A stretch of 64,000 nt of DNA, from positions 164,857 to 228,856 of the forward strand of contig NZ_BMUC01000012.1 of NCBI RefSeq assembly GCF_014649995.1, read 5' to 3'. Positions within the stretch are counted from its first letter, which is position 1, and every line of letters starts with the position of its first letter. Below, in pieces: positions 51,754-62,490 of this stretch. Position numbers and translations under genes: made by a program. The notes below the pieces were generated by a model that worked only from the letters and a program-made list of their open reading frames with translations, was not told the DNA's origin and searched no databases. Source of the stretch: Streptomyces griseoflavus. GTDB lineage: Bacteria; Actinomycetota; Actinomycetes; Streptomycetales; Streptomycetaceae.

Positions 51754-52191
51754 ATGACCGACACCCCGCGCCTGCCCGAGGGCTACGAGATCTCCACCGA
51801 CCCCGCCAGGATCGACGCGGCCCGGGTGCACGGGTGGCTGTCGACCGACGCCTACTGGGCCCTGGGCCGCTCCCGGGAGAAGCAGGACGGAGCGATCGGC
51901 GGCTCCCTCAACTTCGGCGTCTACGACTCCCTCTCGGGGGAGCAGGTGGCGTACGCCAGGGTCGTCACCGACCGGGCCACCTTCGCCTGGCTGTGCGACG
52001 TGTACGTCGACCCGTCGGTGCGGGGCAAGGGAGTCGGCACCGCCCTCGTCGCGGCCGTACGCGAGGAGGTGGGGTCCTACGGCGTGAAGCGCGCCATGCT
52101 GGCCACCCACGACGCGCACGGTGTCTACGCCAAGCTGGGGTTCCGCCCGCTGGAGCGGCCCGACCACTGGATGGTGCTCCCCTTCGAGTGA
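51754..52191 (+). CDS. GNAT-family N-acetyltransferase
   Basis: A 145-residue GNAT acetyltransferase. The acetyl-CoA motif is VYVDPSVRGKGVGTALVAAV, and the protein ends with GFRPLERPDHWMVLPFE. The N-terminal WLSTDAYWALGRSREKQDGAIGGSLNFGVYD is typical of a small family acting on unknown amines. ATG 51754 gives the conserved start; there is no good ribosome site, and CACCAT lies 7 nt upstream, so it could be leaderless. It follows MocR with a 40-nt gap. Confidence 0.9.
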   Translation: MTDTPRLPEGYEISTDPARIDAARVHGWLSTDAYWALGRSREKQDGAIGGSLNFGVYDSLSGEQVAYARVVTDRATFAWLCDVYVDPSVRGKGVGTALVAAVREEVGSYGVKRAMLATHDAHGVYAKLGFRPLERPDHWMVLPFE

Positions 52192-52324
52192 GGGGACGGA
52201 CCTGCCCGGCCCACGGACCCGCCCGGCCGGCCCCGCGCCCACACCGAGTGAGGGGGAATGTGCGCACGGTGACGGCGGGACGGCACCCCTTGACCAGCCG
52301 ACCCCGGCGACTGACGATCGCGGC

Positions 52325-52918
52325 ATGGCACTTCGGGTCACGTTCGTCGCCGCCGCGGGGAGCTCCTCGGTGCTCGCCGAGCGCTTCGAGGACGTCCGTC
52401 CGCTGGACCAGGCCGGATGGAACGAGGTGCAACGGGCCGCGCCCGAACTGCTGCCGCTCGCGGCGGCCGATCTGCGCTACTGCTCCCCGGCCCCGCGCAG
52501 CCGCGCCACCGGGGAGGGGCTGGGATACGCGCCGCTGGTGCAGCTCGCCCTGCGCGACTGCGACATGGGCCGCTGGCGGGGACTGACCCTGGGCGAGGCG
52601 ATGGCCAGGGAACCGGGAGCCGTGGACGCCTGGCTCGCCGACCCGCGGGCGACACCGTACGGCGGGGAGTCGCTCCTGGACTTCATCGGCCGGGTGGGCG
52701 GCTGGCTCGACACCCGGCCGGCCGACGGCGACTGCACGGTCGTCGCCGTGGCCGAGCCCTCCGTGATCCGGGCTGCCCTGGTGTACGTGCTCAAGGCGCC
52801 GCCCGCCACGTACTGGAGCATCGACGTGCGCTCGCTGTCCACGATCAGCGTGGCCGGCCGGGCGGGCCGCTGGAGCCTGCGTGTGGAAGGGGCCGGCGCT
52901 CAGCCCACGCGCGCGTAG
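52325..52918 (+). CDS. Histidine-phosphatase-fold protein lacking catalytic histidines
   Basis: A 197-residue protein aligned by eye to the phosphoglycerate-mutase-like histidine phosphatase family. The family blocks are LRYCSPAPRSRATGEGLG (for the SxxxRAxxTA region), LRDCDMGRWRGLT and YGGESLLDFIGRVGGWLD. The defining RHG near the N-terminus reads AAG (VTFVAAAGSSS). The second catalytic His, normally in VxHGGVIR, is replaced (VVAVAEPSVIRAALVYVL). It is therefore probably not a phosphatase but may bind a phosphorylated ligand or partner. The gene converges on the DUF6314 gene with a 19-nt overlap. The start ATG 52325 is supported by the first strand. Confidence 0.8.
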   Translation: MALRVTFVAAAGSSSVLAERFEDVRPLDQAGWNEVQRAAPELLPLAAADLRYCSPAPRSRATGEGLGYAPLVQLALRDCDMGRWRGLTLGEAMAREPGAVDAWLADPRATPYGGESLLDFIGRVGGWLDTRPADGDCTVVAVAEPSVIRAALVYVLKAPPATYWSIDVRSLSTISVAGRAGRWSLRVEGAGAQPTRA

Positions 52919-53340
52919 TCCGTGCCGAGTTCGAGATCCTTGGCGGGGCCGCGCACCCGCCAGAGAGTCCGCCAGTGGCCGGCGTCGCGCACGGTGAACT
53001 CGCCCCGGTAGAGATCCGCCGCGCAGGGGTGATCGGCGACGTACCGGCCGGTGACGAGGTCCAGGTCGTGGAACGGGCGTCCGTCGGCGAACCGTACGTC
53101 CGCCGTGCCTCCCGGGCCGGGCAGGAAGCGCAGGGTCCGGGCGGCGGGCCGGGTGACGCCCCGCCAGGTGAAATCGCCGGACTCCTCGTGCAGCAGGCCA
53201 CCGCCCTCCAGCGGGCCGAAAACGACCGCCCCGGCGAAGTGCCCGCGATCCCCGCTCGCGAGGTCCCGCACGGTCCGCCGCACCCGCCAGCGGCCGCTCA
53301 GGTAGGGCAGCACCTCCGGCACCGGCCAGAACTCGCCCAT
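52900..53340 (-). CDS. DUF6314 protein
   Basis: A 146-residue protein of the DUF6314 type: LSGRWRVRRTVRD at the N-terminus, FTWRGVTRPAARTLRF in the middle, RPFHDLDLVTGRYVADHPCAADLYRGEFTV and a final WRVRGPAKDLELGTDYAR. The pattern suggests a small beta-barrel resembling lipocalin-like folds that hold a ligand. No activity is known. ATG 53340 follows AAGGGGGCG, and the upstream extension of the frame is not conserved-looking. It overlaps the convergent pseudo-phosphatase gene by 19 nt. Confidence 0.8.
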   Translation of the reverse strand: MGEFWPVPEVLPYLSGRWRVRRTVRDLASGDRGHFAGAVVFGPLEGGGLLHEESGDFTWRGVTRPAARTLRFLPGPGGTADVRFADGRPFHDLDLVTGRYVADHPCAADLYRGEFTVRDAGHWRTLWRVRGPAKDLELGTDYARVG

Positions 53341-53576
53341 CACGCCCCCTTCCCGCGTCTCTCCGCCGTCGCACGACCCAGGGACGTGCTCCTGCCTCCT
53401 CCCTATCTTGCCGTTCGAGGTGCTGACCAGTGGCCGACATCGCGAACGCATCGGTGTCCCTCTCCCGGGAGAGCCGCCGAGTGCCATGTCACGCACCGCC
53501 CGCGGAAACGCGCCCGCCTCGGACCCGGTCTCACCGCGACCGCGCTCCCGTCAAGCAGCGGCAGGGGGCCGGGCGG
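53341..53576. other. Intergenic, nothing supported
   Basis: The stretch between the DUF6314 start and the hairpin at 53577. Frames crossing it are Arg/Pro-rich without domains. It presumably contains the DUF6314 promoter (minus strand); no convincing hexamers were found. Confidence 0.3.
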
Positions 53577-53603
53577 GGGCCGCCGTCACGGAGACGGCGG
53601 CCC
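53577..53603 (-). terminator. Terminator after DoxX gene
   Basis: GGGCCGCCGTC (53577-53587) pairs perfectly with GACGGCGGCCC (53593-53603) around a 5-nt loop. It lies 34 nt beyond the DoxX stop on the minus strand. Confidence 0.75.
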
Positions 53604-53637
53604 GCACCCCGCGCGGACCGGGCAAGCGCCCGTCGGG

Positions 53638-54189
53638 TCAGTGGCGCAGCAGCAGGGTGACGCCGGCCACCACCGCGCCGAGCACGACCGCGGCGACGCC
53701 GTACGCGAGGCGGTGCGTGCGCAGCCGGGGAAGCATCCGGTCCACCGCGATCCGGCCGGGGCCGGTCAGGGCGAGCGCCACCGCGGCCAGGGCGATGAGG
53801 AGTTCGTACTCCACGCCCTCCGGGGCGAAGAAGCCGCCGCCCCACTTCACGGCGATCGCGTTGACCAGCGTGCCGGCGACGGCCGCCGCGGCGAGCGGGG
53901 TGAACAGGCCGAGCGCGAGGCCCAGCCCGCCGAGGGTCTCGGTGAGCCCGGCCACCACGGCGAACGCCTCGGGCGAGGGGTAGCCGAGGGACGCGAAGAA
54001 CATCCCGGTGCCCTCGACGCCGCCCCCGCCGAACCAGCCGAACAGCTTCTGGGCGCCGTGCGCGGCCATGGTCAGACCGAGCGCGAGGCGCAGGACCAGC
54101 AGGCCGATGTCGTAGGCGCGGGTGGGGACGGCGGGGGCGTCCGGACCGGATGCCGCGGTGGAGCGGGACAGGGTGGTGGGACTGGCCAT
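53638..54189 (-). CDS. DoxX-family membrane protein
   Basis: A 183-residue DoxX protein with four membrane helices. The family signature is LVLRLALGLTMAAHGAQKLFGWFGGGGVEGTGMFFASLGYPSP, followed by GLTETLGGLGLALGLFTPLAAAAVAGTLVNAIAVKWGGGFF. DoxX proteins associate with redox or thiol-stress functions; the mechanism is unclear. ATG 54189 follows GAGGAG. Upstream, a perfect palindrome CTTGAAGCTTCAAG and a related partial site suggest control by a MarR-type repressor, which is not encoded nearby. Confidence 0.9.
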   Translation of the reverse strand: MASPTTLSRSTAASGPDAPAVPTRAYDIGLLVLRLALGLTMAAHGAQKLFGWFGGGGVEGTGMFFASLGYPSPEAFAVVAGLTETLGGLGLALGLFTPLAAAAVAGTLVNAIAVKWGGGFFAPEGVEYELLIALAAVALALTGPGRIAVDRMLPRLRTHRLAYGVAAVVLGAVVAGVTLLLRH

Positions 54190-54266
54190 GGGGGGACTCC
54201 TCGGAAGGGGACGGCGGGACGGTGGGGGTGCCGGCGCGGCAGTGCGCGACGACCCGTCCCGGCAAA

Positions 54267-54315
54267 CTTGAAGCTTCAAGCTAAACCAGTCGGCAGCTTA
54301 CTTCAACTTTCAATC
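54267..54315 (-). promoter_or_regulatory. MarR-type operator upstream of DoxX
   Basis: CTTGAAGCTTCAAG (54267-54280) is a perfect 14-bp palindrome, and TTCAACTTTCAA at about 54302-54313 is a looser related site. The TTGAA/TTCAA arms are typical of MarR-family operators. The region is AT-rich and lies 77 nt upstream of the DoxX start, where its promoter is expected. Confidence 0.5.
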
Positions 54316-54344
54316 AGTGGGCGGGTGCTCGACCGGGCCCGACG

Positions 54345-56570
<2,226 letters not shown>

Positions 56571-56574
<4 letters not shown>

Positions 56575-57473
56575 GCGGCACCAGGAAGCACACCGCGCTG
56601 CCCAAGGCGCAGATCCTCGTCGAGGCGCTGCCCTGGCTGACCCGGCACCACGGCAAGACCGTCGTCATCAAGTTCGGCGGCAACGCCATGGTCGACGAGG
56701 AGCTGAAGGCCGCCTTCGCCCAGGACGTCGTCTTCCTGCGGCACGCCGGCCTCAAGCCGGTCGTCGTGCACGGCGGCGGCCCGCAGATCAGCCGGGCCCT
56801 GGAGACCCACGGCATCGTCAGCGAGTTCAAGGCGGGCCTGCGCGTCACCACCGAGGACGCCATGGACGTCGTACGCATGGTGCTCGCCGGGCAGGTGCAG
56901 CGGGAGCTGGTCGGGCTGCTCAACCGGCACGGACCGCTCGCCGTCGGCCTCACCGGCGAGGACGCCCACACCCTGACCGCCACCAAGCACCAGCCCCGGA
57001 TCGACGGAGAGCTGATCGACATCGGCCGGGTCGGCGAGATCACCGAGATCGACACGGGCGCCATCGAGGCACTGCTCGCCGACGGCCGCATCCCGGTCGT
57101 CTCCTCCATCGCCCGCTCCCAGGACGATCACCATGTCTACAACGTCAATGCTGATACGGCGGCTGCGGCACTCGCTGCTGCACTGGGCGCCGAAACCCTC
57201 ATGGTCCTCACGGACGTCGAGGGACTCTACGAGGACTGGCCGCACAGCGACGAGGTGATCAGCCGTCTCACCGCGTCCCAGCTCGAGAAGCTCCTGCCGG
57301 AGCTGTCCTCGGGCATGGTGCCGAAGATGGAGGGCTGCCTGCACGCCGTGCGCAACGGAGTCACCACCGCCCGCGTCATCGACGGCCGGGTCCAGCACTC
57401 GATCCTGCTGGAGATCTTCACGGACGAGGGCATCGGCACGATGGTCGTGCCCGACGAACAGGGGGAGTCGTGA
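56571..57473 (+). CDS. argB: Acetylglutamate kinase
   Basis: A 300-residue amino-acid kinase that phosphorylates N-acetylglutamate with ATP, the second step of the pathway and usual site of arginine feedback. Visible are [70 protein letters not shown] and GGMVPK-like [18 protein letters not shown]. The N-terminal helix ([12 protein letters not shown]) is the segment involved in hexamer formation and arginine inhibition in related enzymes. ATG overlaps argJ; the stop overlaps argD. Confidence 0.97.
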
Positions 57474-58690
57474 GCAACGCCGTGAACAACCGGGAACTGA
57501 CCACGCGGTGGCAGGGCGCGCTCATGAACAACTACGGCACCCCGCGCCTGCCGCTGGTACGCGGCGAGGGCGCGCGGGTGTGGGACGCCGACGGCAGGGA
57601 GTACGCCGACTTCGTGGGCGGCATCGCCGTCAACGCCCTCGGCCACGCCCACCCGGCGGTCGTCGAGGCCGTGAGCCGGCAGATCGCCTCCCTCGGCCAC
57701 GTCTCCAACCTGTTCGTCGCCGAACCGCCCGTCGCGCTCGCCGAACGGCTCGTCCAGCTCTTCGGCCGCGAGGGCAGGGTCTTCTTCTGCAACTCGGGCG
57801 CCGAGGCCAACGAGGCCGCCCTCAAGATCGGCCGGCTGACCGGGCGGACCCACATGGTCGCCACCGACGGCGGCTTCCACGGCCGCACCATGGGCGCCCT
57901 CGCGCTCACCGGGCAGCCCGGGAAGCGGGAGCCGTTCCTGCCGCTGCCCGGCGACGTCACCCACGTGCCGTACGGCGACGCTCAGGCGCTGGCCGCCGCC
58001 GTCACCGACGAGACGGCCCTGGTGATCATCGAGCCCGTGCAGGGGGAGAACGGGGTCGTGGTCCCCCCGCCCGGATACCTGAAGGCGGCTCGCGCGATCA
58101 CGGCGGCCACGGGCGCGCTGCTCGTCCTGGACGAGGTGCAGACCGGGATCGGCCGGACCGGGAACTGGTTCGAGTACCAGGCGCACGACGGCGTGCTCCC
58201 GGACGTCGTCACGCTGGCGAAGGGGCTCGGCGGCGGACTGCCGCTCGGCGCCACCGTCGCCTTCGGCCGCGCCGCCGAGCTGCTGCGGCCCGGCCAGCAC
58301 GGGACGACCTTCGGCGGCAACCCCGTCGCCTGCGCCGCCGGACTCGCCGTTCTCGACACCATCGAGAGCGAGGGACTGCTGGAGAACGTCAAGCAGCAGG
58401 GCGAGAGACTGCGCGGCGGAATCGAGGCGTCCGGCCACGCCCTGGTCGACCACGTCCGGGGCGCGGGCCTCCTGCTGGGTATCGTGCTCACCGAGCCGCT
58501 CGCGCCCCAGGTGCAACAGGCGGCTCAGGACGCCGGATTCCTCGTGAACGCGCCGGCCCCCGATGTCGTTCGGCTCATGCCGCCGCTGACCCTCGGGGAC
58601 GACGCGGTGGACGCCTTCCTCGGGGCGCTGCCCGGCATCCTGGACGAGGCCGGTACGGCGGCGGGTGGGGCAGGACGATCCGGAGAATGA
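57470..58690 (+). CDS. argD: Acetylornithine aminotransferase
   Basis: A 406-residue class III PLP aminotransferase converting N-acetylglutamate semialdehyde to N-acetylornithine. Key parts are [43 protein letters not shown], and the PLP lysine in [15 protein letters not shown], then [14 protein letters not shown]. Length is normal. Start GTG 57470 lies in the argB stop (GTGA). The C-terminal 25 residues are Gly/Ala-rich. It ends 8 nt before the argR ATG. Confidence 0.97.
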   Translation: MSNAVNNRELTTRWQGALMNNYGTPRLPLVRGEGARVWDADGREYADFVGGIAVNALGHAHPAVVEAVSRQIASLGHVSNLFVAEPPVALAERLVQLFGREGRVFFCNSGAEANEAALKIGRLTGRTHMVATDGGFHGRTMGALALTGQPGKREPFLPLPGDVTHVPYGDAQALAAAVTDETALVIIEPVQGENGVVVPPPGYLKAARAITAATGALLVLDEVQTGIGRTGNWFEYQAHDGVLPDVVTLAKGLGGGLPLGATVAFGRAAELLRPGQHGTTFGGNPVACAAGLAVLDTIESEGLLENVKQQGERLRGGIEASGHALVDHVRGAGLLLGIVLTEPLAPQVQQAAQDAGFLVNAPAPDVVRLMPPLTLGDDAVDAFLGALPGILDEAGTAAGGAGRSGE

Positions 58691-58697
58691 GACGACG

Positions 58698-59249
58698 ATG
58701 AGCCAGCAGCAGGACCAGGACCAGGACCAGGGTCAGCAGGCCGGCCCCGCCGTACCGCAGACGCGCACCGCACGTCACCGCCGGATCGTGGACATCCTCA
58801 ACCGGCAGCCGGTGCGGTCGCAGAGCCAGCTGGCGAAACTCCTCGCCGACGACGGTCTGAGCGTCACCCAGGCGACGCTCTCCCGGGACCTGGACGAGCT
58901 GAACGCGGTGAAGATCCGCAACACCGACGGCGACCTGATCTACGCGGTACCGAGCGAGGGCGGATTCCGCACCCCCCGGGCGCCGCTGGGCGGCTCCGCC
59001 AAGGAGGAGCGGATGCGGCGGCTCTCGCAGGAGCTGCTGATCTCCGCGGAGGCGTCCGCGAACCTCGTCGTCCTGCGGACCCCGCCGGGGGCGGCGCAGT
59101 TCCTGGCGTCGGCGATCGACCAGGCGGAACTGCACGACATCCTCGGCACGATCGCCGGCGACGACACGTTGCTGCTGATCAGCAGGGAGCCGACGGGAGG
59201 GCAGGCCCTGGCGGACCACCTGCTGCGCCTGGCACAGAACGGCCACTGA
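58698..59249 (+). CDS. argR: Arginine repressor ArgR
   Basis: A 183-residue arginine-dependent hexameric repressor. A Gln/Asp-rich N-terminal stretch ([12 protein letters not shown]) precedes the winged helix-turn-helix ([45 protein letters not shown]). A C-terminal oligomerisation/arginine-binding domain follows ([35 protein letters not shown]) with the acidic arginine contacts in GDD. ATG 58698 after GGAGAATGAG is preferred over GTG 58665. As the last gene of argCJBDR it closes the feedback loop on the argC promoter. Confidence 0.96.
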   Translation: MSQQQDQDQDQGQQAGPAVPQTRTARHRRIVDILNRQPVRSQSQLAKLLADDGLSVTQATLSRDLDELNAVKIRNTDGDLIYAVPSEGGFRTPRAPLGGSAKEERMRRLSQELLISAEASANLVVLRTPPGAAQFLASAIDQAELHDILGTIAGDDTLLLISREPTGGQALADHLLRLAQNGH

Positions 59250-59290
59250 CCGCTCCGCGGGGGGCGGGGGGCGGGGGCCGGGTGCGGCGT

Positions 59291-59342
59291 CTGCGGGCCG
59301 TCGGGGGCCGGTCGCGCGGTTCCCGCGCCCCTGGGGTGACGG
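59291..59342. repeat. Dispersed intergenic repeat, copy 2
   Basis: Matches copy 1 at 35943-35994 over about 51 nt with a few substitutions and one single-base gap: CTGCGGGCC, then CGGTCGCGCGGTTCCCGCGC. It lies in the 145-nt gap between argR and the convergent apbE gene, outside any plausible gene. Confidence 0.6.
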
Positions 59343-59394
59343 CAGCTCCGCCGGCCGAGCGGTTCGCCGCCCCCTCACCCGGGCGAGGCGCAGC

Positions 59395-60195
59395 TCAGCC
59401 CAGCCACCCGGCCAGGCCCCCGGTGCACCGCACCTCGTCACCCGCGGTGATCAGCAGCCCTTCGACCCCCGGCAGCGACTCCAGCCACCGCAGGCCCTCC
59501 CGCGACCCCATCGCGAACGCCGCCGTGGCCCAGCAGTCCGCCCACGTCAGCCGCGGCGCCACCACCGTCACCGCCACCAGGTCGGTCACCGCCGGCCGTC
59601 CCGTGCGCGGGTCGACGATGTGGTCCCCCCGCTCGGCGGTGCCGGACGTCGCGACGGCCACCTCGTCCGCACCGGCCGCGGAGACCACGGCGGCGAGCCC
59701 GCCCGGCCGCAGCGGATCCGAGACCCCCACCCGCCAGGGCCGTCCCGCCCCCGGCGCACCCAGCAACTGCACGTCCCCGCCGCCGTTGACGCTGACCCCC
59801 GACGCCCCCGCGGCGGCGAGCCGCCGCGCGGCCCGCTCGGTGGCCCACCCCTTGACGATCCCGGTGGGGTCCAGCCGGCCCCGGTGGCGCGCGCTGAACC
59901 AGCCCTCGCTCACCCGCTCCGCCTCCGCCGCCAGTGCCAGCACCTCGGCGACCTCCGGATCGCACTCCTCGACGCCCAGCTCCCCGCGCGCCAGCCGGGA
60001 GATCTGGCTGTCCTCGCGGTACGTGCTGAACACCTCGTCGACCCGGTGCAGCCCCGCGACCGCCTCCCGCACCGCCGCGCGCACCGTGTCCGGTTCCCCG
60101 CCGCGGACGTCGAGGGAGAAGACGGTCCCCATCGTCTCCTCCGCATGACGCACCGCGGCGGGAGCCTCGGCCGGTCCGGCCACCGTGTCAGCCAC
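59395..60195 (-). CDS. apbE: FAD:protein FMN transferase ApbE
   Basis: A 266-residue flavin transferase that attaches FMN through a phosphoester to Ser/Thr of FMN-binding domains. Family blocks are MGTVFSLDV, FSTYREDSQISRLARGE, DPTGIVKGWATERAA, VNGGGDVQLLG and HIVDPRTGRPA, with an Asp/Thr metal site near TWADCWATAAFAMG. No lipobox or clear signal peptide, so it may act in the cytoplasm or be anchored otherwise. GTG 60195 overlaps the FMN-binding gene by 8 nt. Its substrate is almost certainly that neighbouring protein. Confidence 0.93.
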   Translation of the reverse strand: MADTVAGPAEAPAAVRHAEETMGTVFSLDVRGGEPDTVRAAVREAVAGLHRVDEVFSTYREDSQISRLARGELGVEECDPEVAEVLALAAEAERVSEGWFSARHRGRLDPTGIVKGWATERAARRLAAAGASGVSVNGGGDVQLLGAPGAGRPWRVGVSDPLRPGGLAAVVSAAGADEVAVATSGTAERGDHIVDPRTGRPAVTDLVAVTVVAPRLTWADCWATAAFAMGSREGLRWLESLPGVEGLLITAGDEVRCTGGLAGWLG

Positions 60196-60979
60196 CGGCC
60201 TTGTCCAGCGCCGACTGGAGGGACTGTTTGTACCCGGCGCTGGTGTACGTGGCTCCCGACACCGCGTCGATGTCCGCGCTGCCGGCCGTCACCGCGGCCT
60301 GGTTGAGCTTCGGCACGGCGTTGGAGGTGATCTGATCGCTCTGGCCGCCCTTGGGCGTCCGGACCGCCTCCGCCTTGGTGATCTTCCCGCCGCTGACGGT
60401 GATCCGGACCTGCACCGGCCCGTACTGCGTCTGCGCCGCGTCCCCGGTGACCGTCCGCGCCCGGTCCTCACCGGCGTCACTGCCGCCACCCGCGCCGCCA
60501 CCGTCACCCGTGCCGCCGCCCGGGCCCCCGGCCGCCCGTGCCTTGTCCAGCGCCGACTGCAGCGACTTCTTGTACCCGGTGCTGGTGTACGTGGCTCCCG
60601 AGACCGTGTCGATGTCCGCGCTGCCGGCCGTCACGGCCGCCCGGTTGAGCTTCGGCACGGAACGGGAGGTGACCTGGTCGCTCTGGCCGCCCTTGGGCGC
60701 CTGCACCGCCTCCGCCCGGGTGATCCTGCCGCCGCTCACCGTCAGCCGTACCTGCACCGCGCCGTACTGGGTGCTCACCGCGTCCCCGGTGACCGTGCCG
60801 TCCCCGATGGGCTGCGCACCGCCCTGCGGGGACTGGGCCGCCGCGGGCGGGGCCGCGCCGCCCGCCGCCTGGGCCGCGCCCGGATCGGACGCCGGCTTGA
60901 GCGACAGCAGCAGCACGATGCCGGACACGGTGGCGGCGGTCGCGAGCACGGCGCGCCGGACGGGGTGACTCTTCCTCAT
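60188..60979 (-). CDS. Tandem FMN-binding protein with two flavinylation motifs
   Basis: A 263-residue exported protein. An N-terminal membrane/signal helix (AVLATAATVSGIVLLLSL) lacks a lipobox Cys. Two FMN-binding domains follow, at about residues 62-146 and 176-261, joined by a Gly/Asp-rich linker. Each ends with the flavinylation motif SGATYT (127-132 and 241-246); the target Thr residues are 132 and 246. The two copies are about 75% identical by eye, so this is a recent internal duplication giving two covalent FMNs per chain. ATG 60979. It lies between the reductase and apbE and should carry electrons outside the membrane. Confidence 0.93.
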   Translation of the reverse strand: MRKSHPVRRAVLATAATVSGIVLLLSLKPASDPGAAQAAGGAAPPAAAQSPQGGAQPIGDGTVTGDAVSTQYGAVQVRLTVSGGRITRAEAVQAPKGGQSDQVTSRSVPKLNRAAVTAGSADIDTVSGATYTSTGYKKSLQSALDKARAAGGPGGGTGDGGGAGGGSDAGEDRARTVTGDAAQTQYGPVQVRITVSGGKITKAEAVRTPKGGQSDQITSNAVPKLNQAAVTAGSADIDAVSGATYTSAGYKQSLQSALDKAGG

Positions 60980-61031
60980 CGCTTCTCAAGCTCCTGACGG
61001 GTGTGGATGACCCGGTTCGATGGCCCGTCGC

Positions 61032-62414
61032 TCACATCTCGAACGACTCGTGATGGATACGGCGGGCGGGGACCCCGGCGCCGCGCAGTGCTTCGTACAC
61101 CGACTGTGCGAAACCGGGCGGCCCGCACATGAAGACGTCGTGGCGGTCGACGTCCGGGATCTTCCGCCGCAGGCTGTCGGCCGAGATGTCCGGGCGCTCC
61201 CCGTCGGGGCTGTTCACCGCGTACATCAGGCGTGCGCCGCGCTCATCGGCGATCTTGGCCAGCTCGCCCCAGAGCGCCAGGTCCTGCGTGCTGTTGGCCC
61301 GGTAGAGCAGCGTGATGTCACCGGCGGCGCCGGGAAGCGTCTCGAACAGGGCCCGCATCGGCGTGATGCCCACCCCGCCGGCCACCAGCAGCACCTTGCC
61401 CCGGCTGCGGCGCTGCGCGGTCAGCGCCCCGTACGGGCCCTCCGCCCACACCCGCGTGCCGGGCTCCAGCTCGCGCAGCCGGGAGGTGTGGTCGCCGATG
61501 GCCTTCACGGTGATCCGCAGCATGTCGGGGCGGGGCGCCGCCGACAGCGAGTACGGGTGGGAGCTGAAGCGCATCCCGGGTGCCAGGAACCGCCAGCGGA
61601 AGAACTGCCCGGCCTCCGCGCCCATCCGGTGCAGCCTGCGCCCGCTGATCAGCACGGACACGATGCCCGGCGTCTCCTCGATGACCGCCGCGACCCGCAT
61701 CCGGTGCCGCAGGTTGAGCCGCACCGGGGTGATGATCCGGTACCACAGGACCAGCGCGGTCACCACGCCGTACAGCCCGTACCAGAAGGTCTTCGCGGCC
61801 GGCTCGACGGCGAACTCGTTGCCGGTGGTGATCTGGTGCCAGAACGTCAGGAACACCGCCGCGTACGTCAGCAGGTGCACGTGGTACCAGCCGTCGTAGG
61901 GCAGCCGGCGCCGGACCGGGCCGATGGAGAGGAACGCGATCACGAACAGCAGGCCGGTGCCGGTCGCGGCCTTGCCCATGTCCGGCAGCGTGCTGATGGA
62001 CGTGACGGTCTGCTGCACGATGTCGCCGAGGCTCCGGCCGGCCTGGCGGGCGTATCCCCACATGATGAGGAAGACGTGCGCGACGACCAGGCTGACGGTG
62101 TACCGGCCGCTCATCGCGTGCCAGCGGGCGACCCGGTCCGACCCCACCCGGCGTTCCAGCGCGGGTACCCGCGCCATCTGGAGCACCACCAGCGCCATCA
62201 GATAGCCGCCGAGCAGACCGGTGATCCGGCCGGCGGCGATGATCTTCTGGGTGGTGTCCGCGAGCGAGGGCGTACTGGACCACCACAGCCACAGCACGGC
62301 CACCGCGCCCGCGCCCACGGCGAGCAGCAGGGGCACGGCGGGGGAGCGGCGGGGACGGATGCGGCGCATCGTCTGTCGGCGTGCGGCACGGCCGCCGGCG
62401 AGCGTGGTGGTCAC
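61032..62414 (-). CDS. Ferric-reductase-like transmembrane flavocytochrome
   Basis: A 460-residue membrane oxidoreductase. The N-terminal half is a ferric reductase-like heme domain of about six helices, with His pairs in ARWHAMSGRYTVSLVVAHV and WYHVHLLTYAAVFLTFWHQ that can ligate two b-hemes. The C-terminal half is a ferredoxin-reductase module: FAD-binding RFSSHPYSLS, and NAD(P)-binding LLVAGGVGITPMRALFETL with CGPPGFA near the end. It takes electrons from NAD(P)H and passes them across the membrane, here presumably to the tandem-FMN protein. GTG 62414 follows GGAGG at 4 nt. It is the first gene of the flavin operon, 52 nt before the next. Confidence 0.93.
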   Translation of the reverse strand: MTTTLAGGRAARRQTMRRIRPRRSPAVPLLLAVGAGAVAVLWLWWSSTPSLADTTQKIIAAGRITGLLGGYLMALVVLQMARVPALERRVGSDRVARWHAMSGRYTVSLVVAHVFLIMWGYARQAGRSLGDIVQQTVTSISTLPDMGKAATGTGLLFVIAFLSIGPVRRRLPYDGWYHVHLLTYAAVFLTFWHQITTGNEFAVEPAAKTFWYGLYGVVTALVLWYRIITPVRLNLRHRMRVAAVIEETPGIVSVLISGRRLHRMGAEAGQFFRWRFLAPGMRFSSHPYSLSAAPRPDMLRITVKAIGDHTSRLRELEPGTRVWAEGPYGALTAQRRSRGKVLLVAGGVGITPMRALFETLPGAAGDITLLYRANSTQDLALWGELAKIADERGARLMYAVNSPDGERPDISADSLRRKIPDVDRHDVFMCGPPGFAQSVYEALRGAGVPARRIHHESFEM

Positions 62415-62490
62415 GGTTCCTCCGTGGGGACTTGACCCTTGGCCCACACATACGTGCCGTCACGCGGCGGCGTTCAGAGGAGATCCGGGT

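Noticed and set aside
58710-58740. The CAGGAC repeats at the 5' end of argR as a CRISPR-like or mobile repeat
   Set aside because: They encode the Gln/Asp-rich N-terminal stretch of ArgR in frame and are simple codon repeats.
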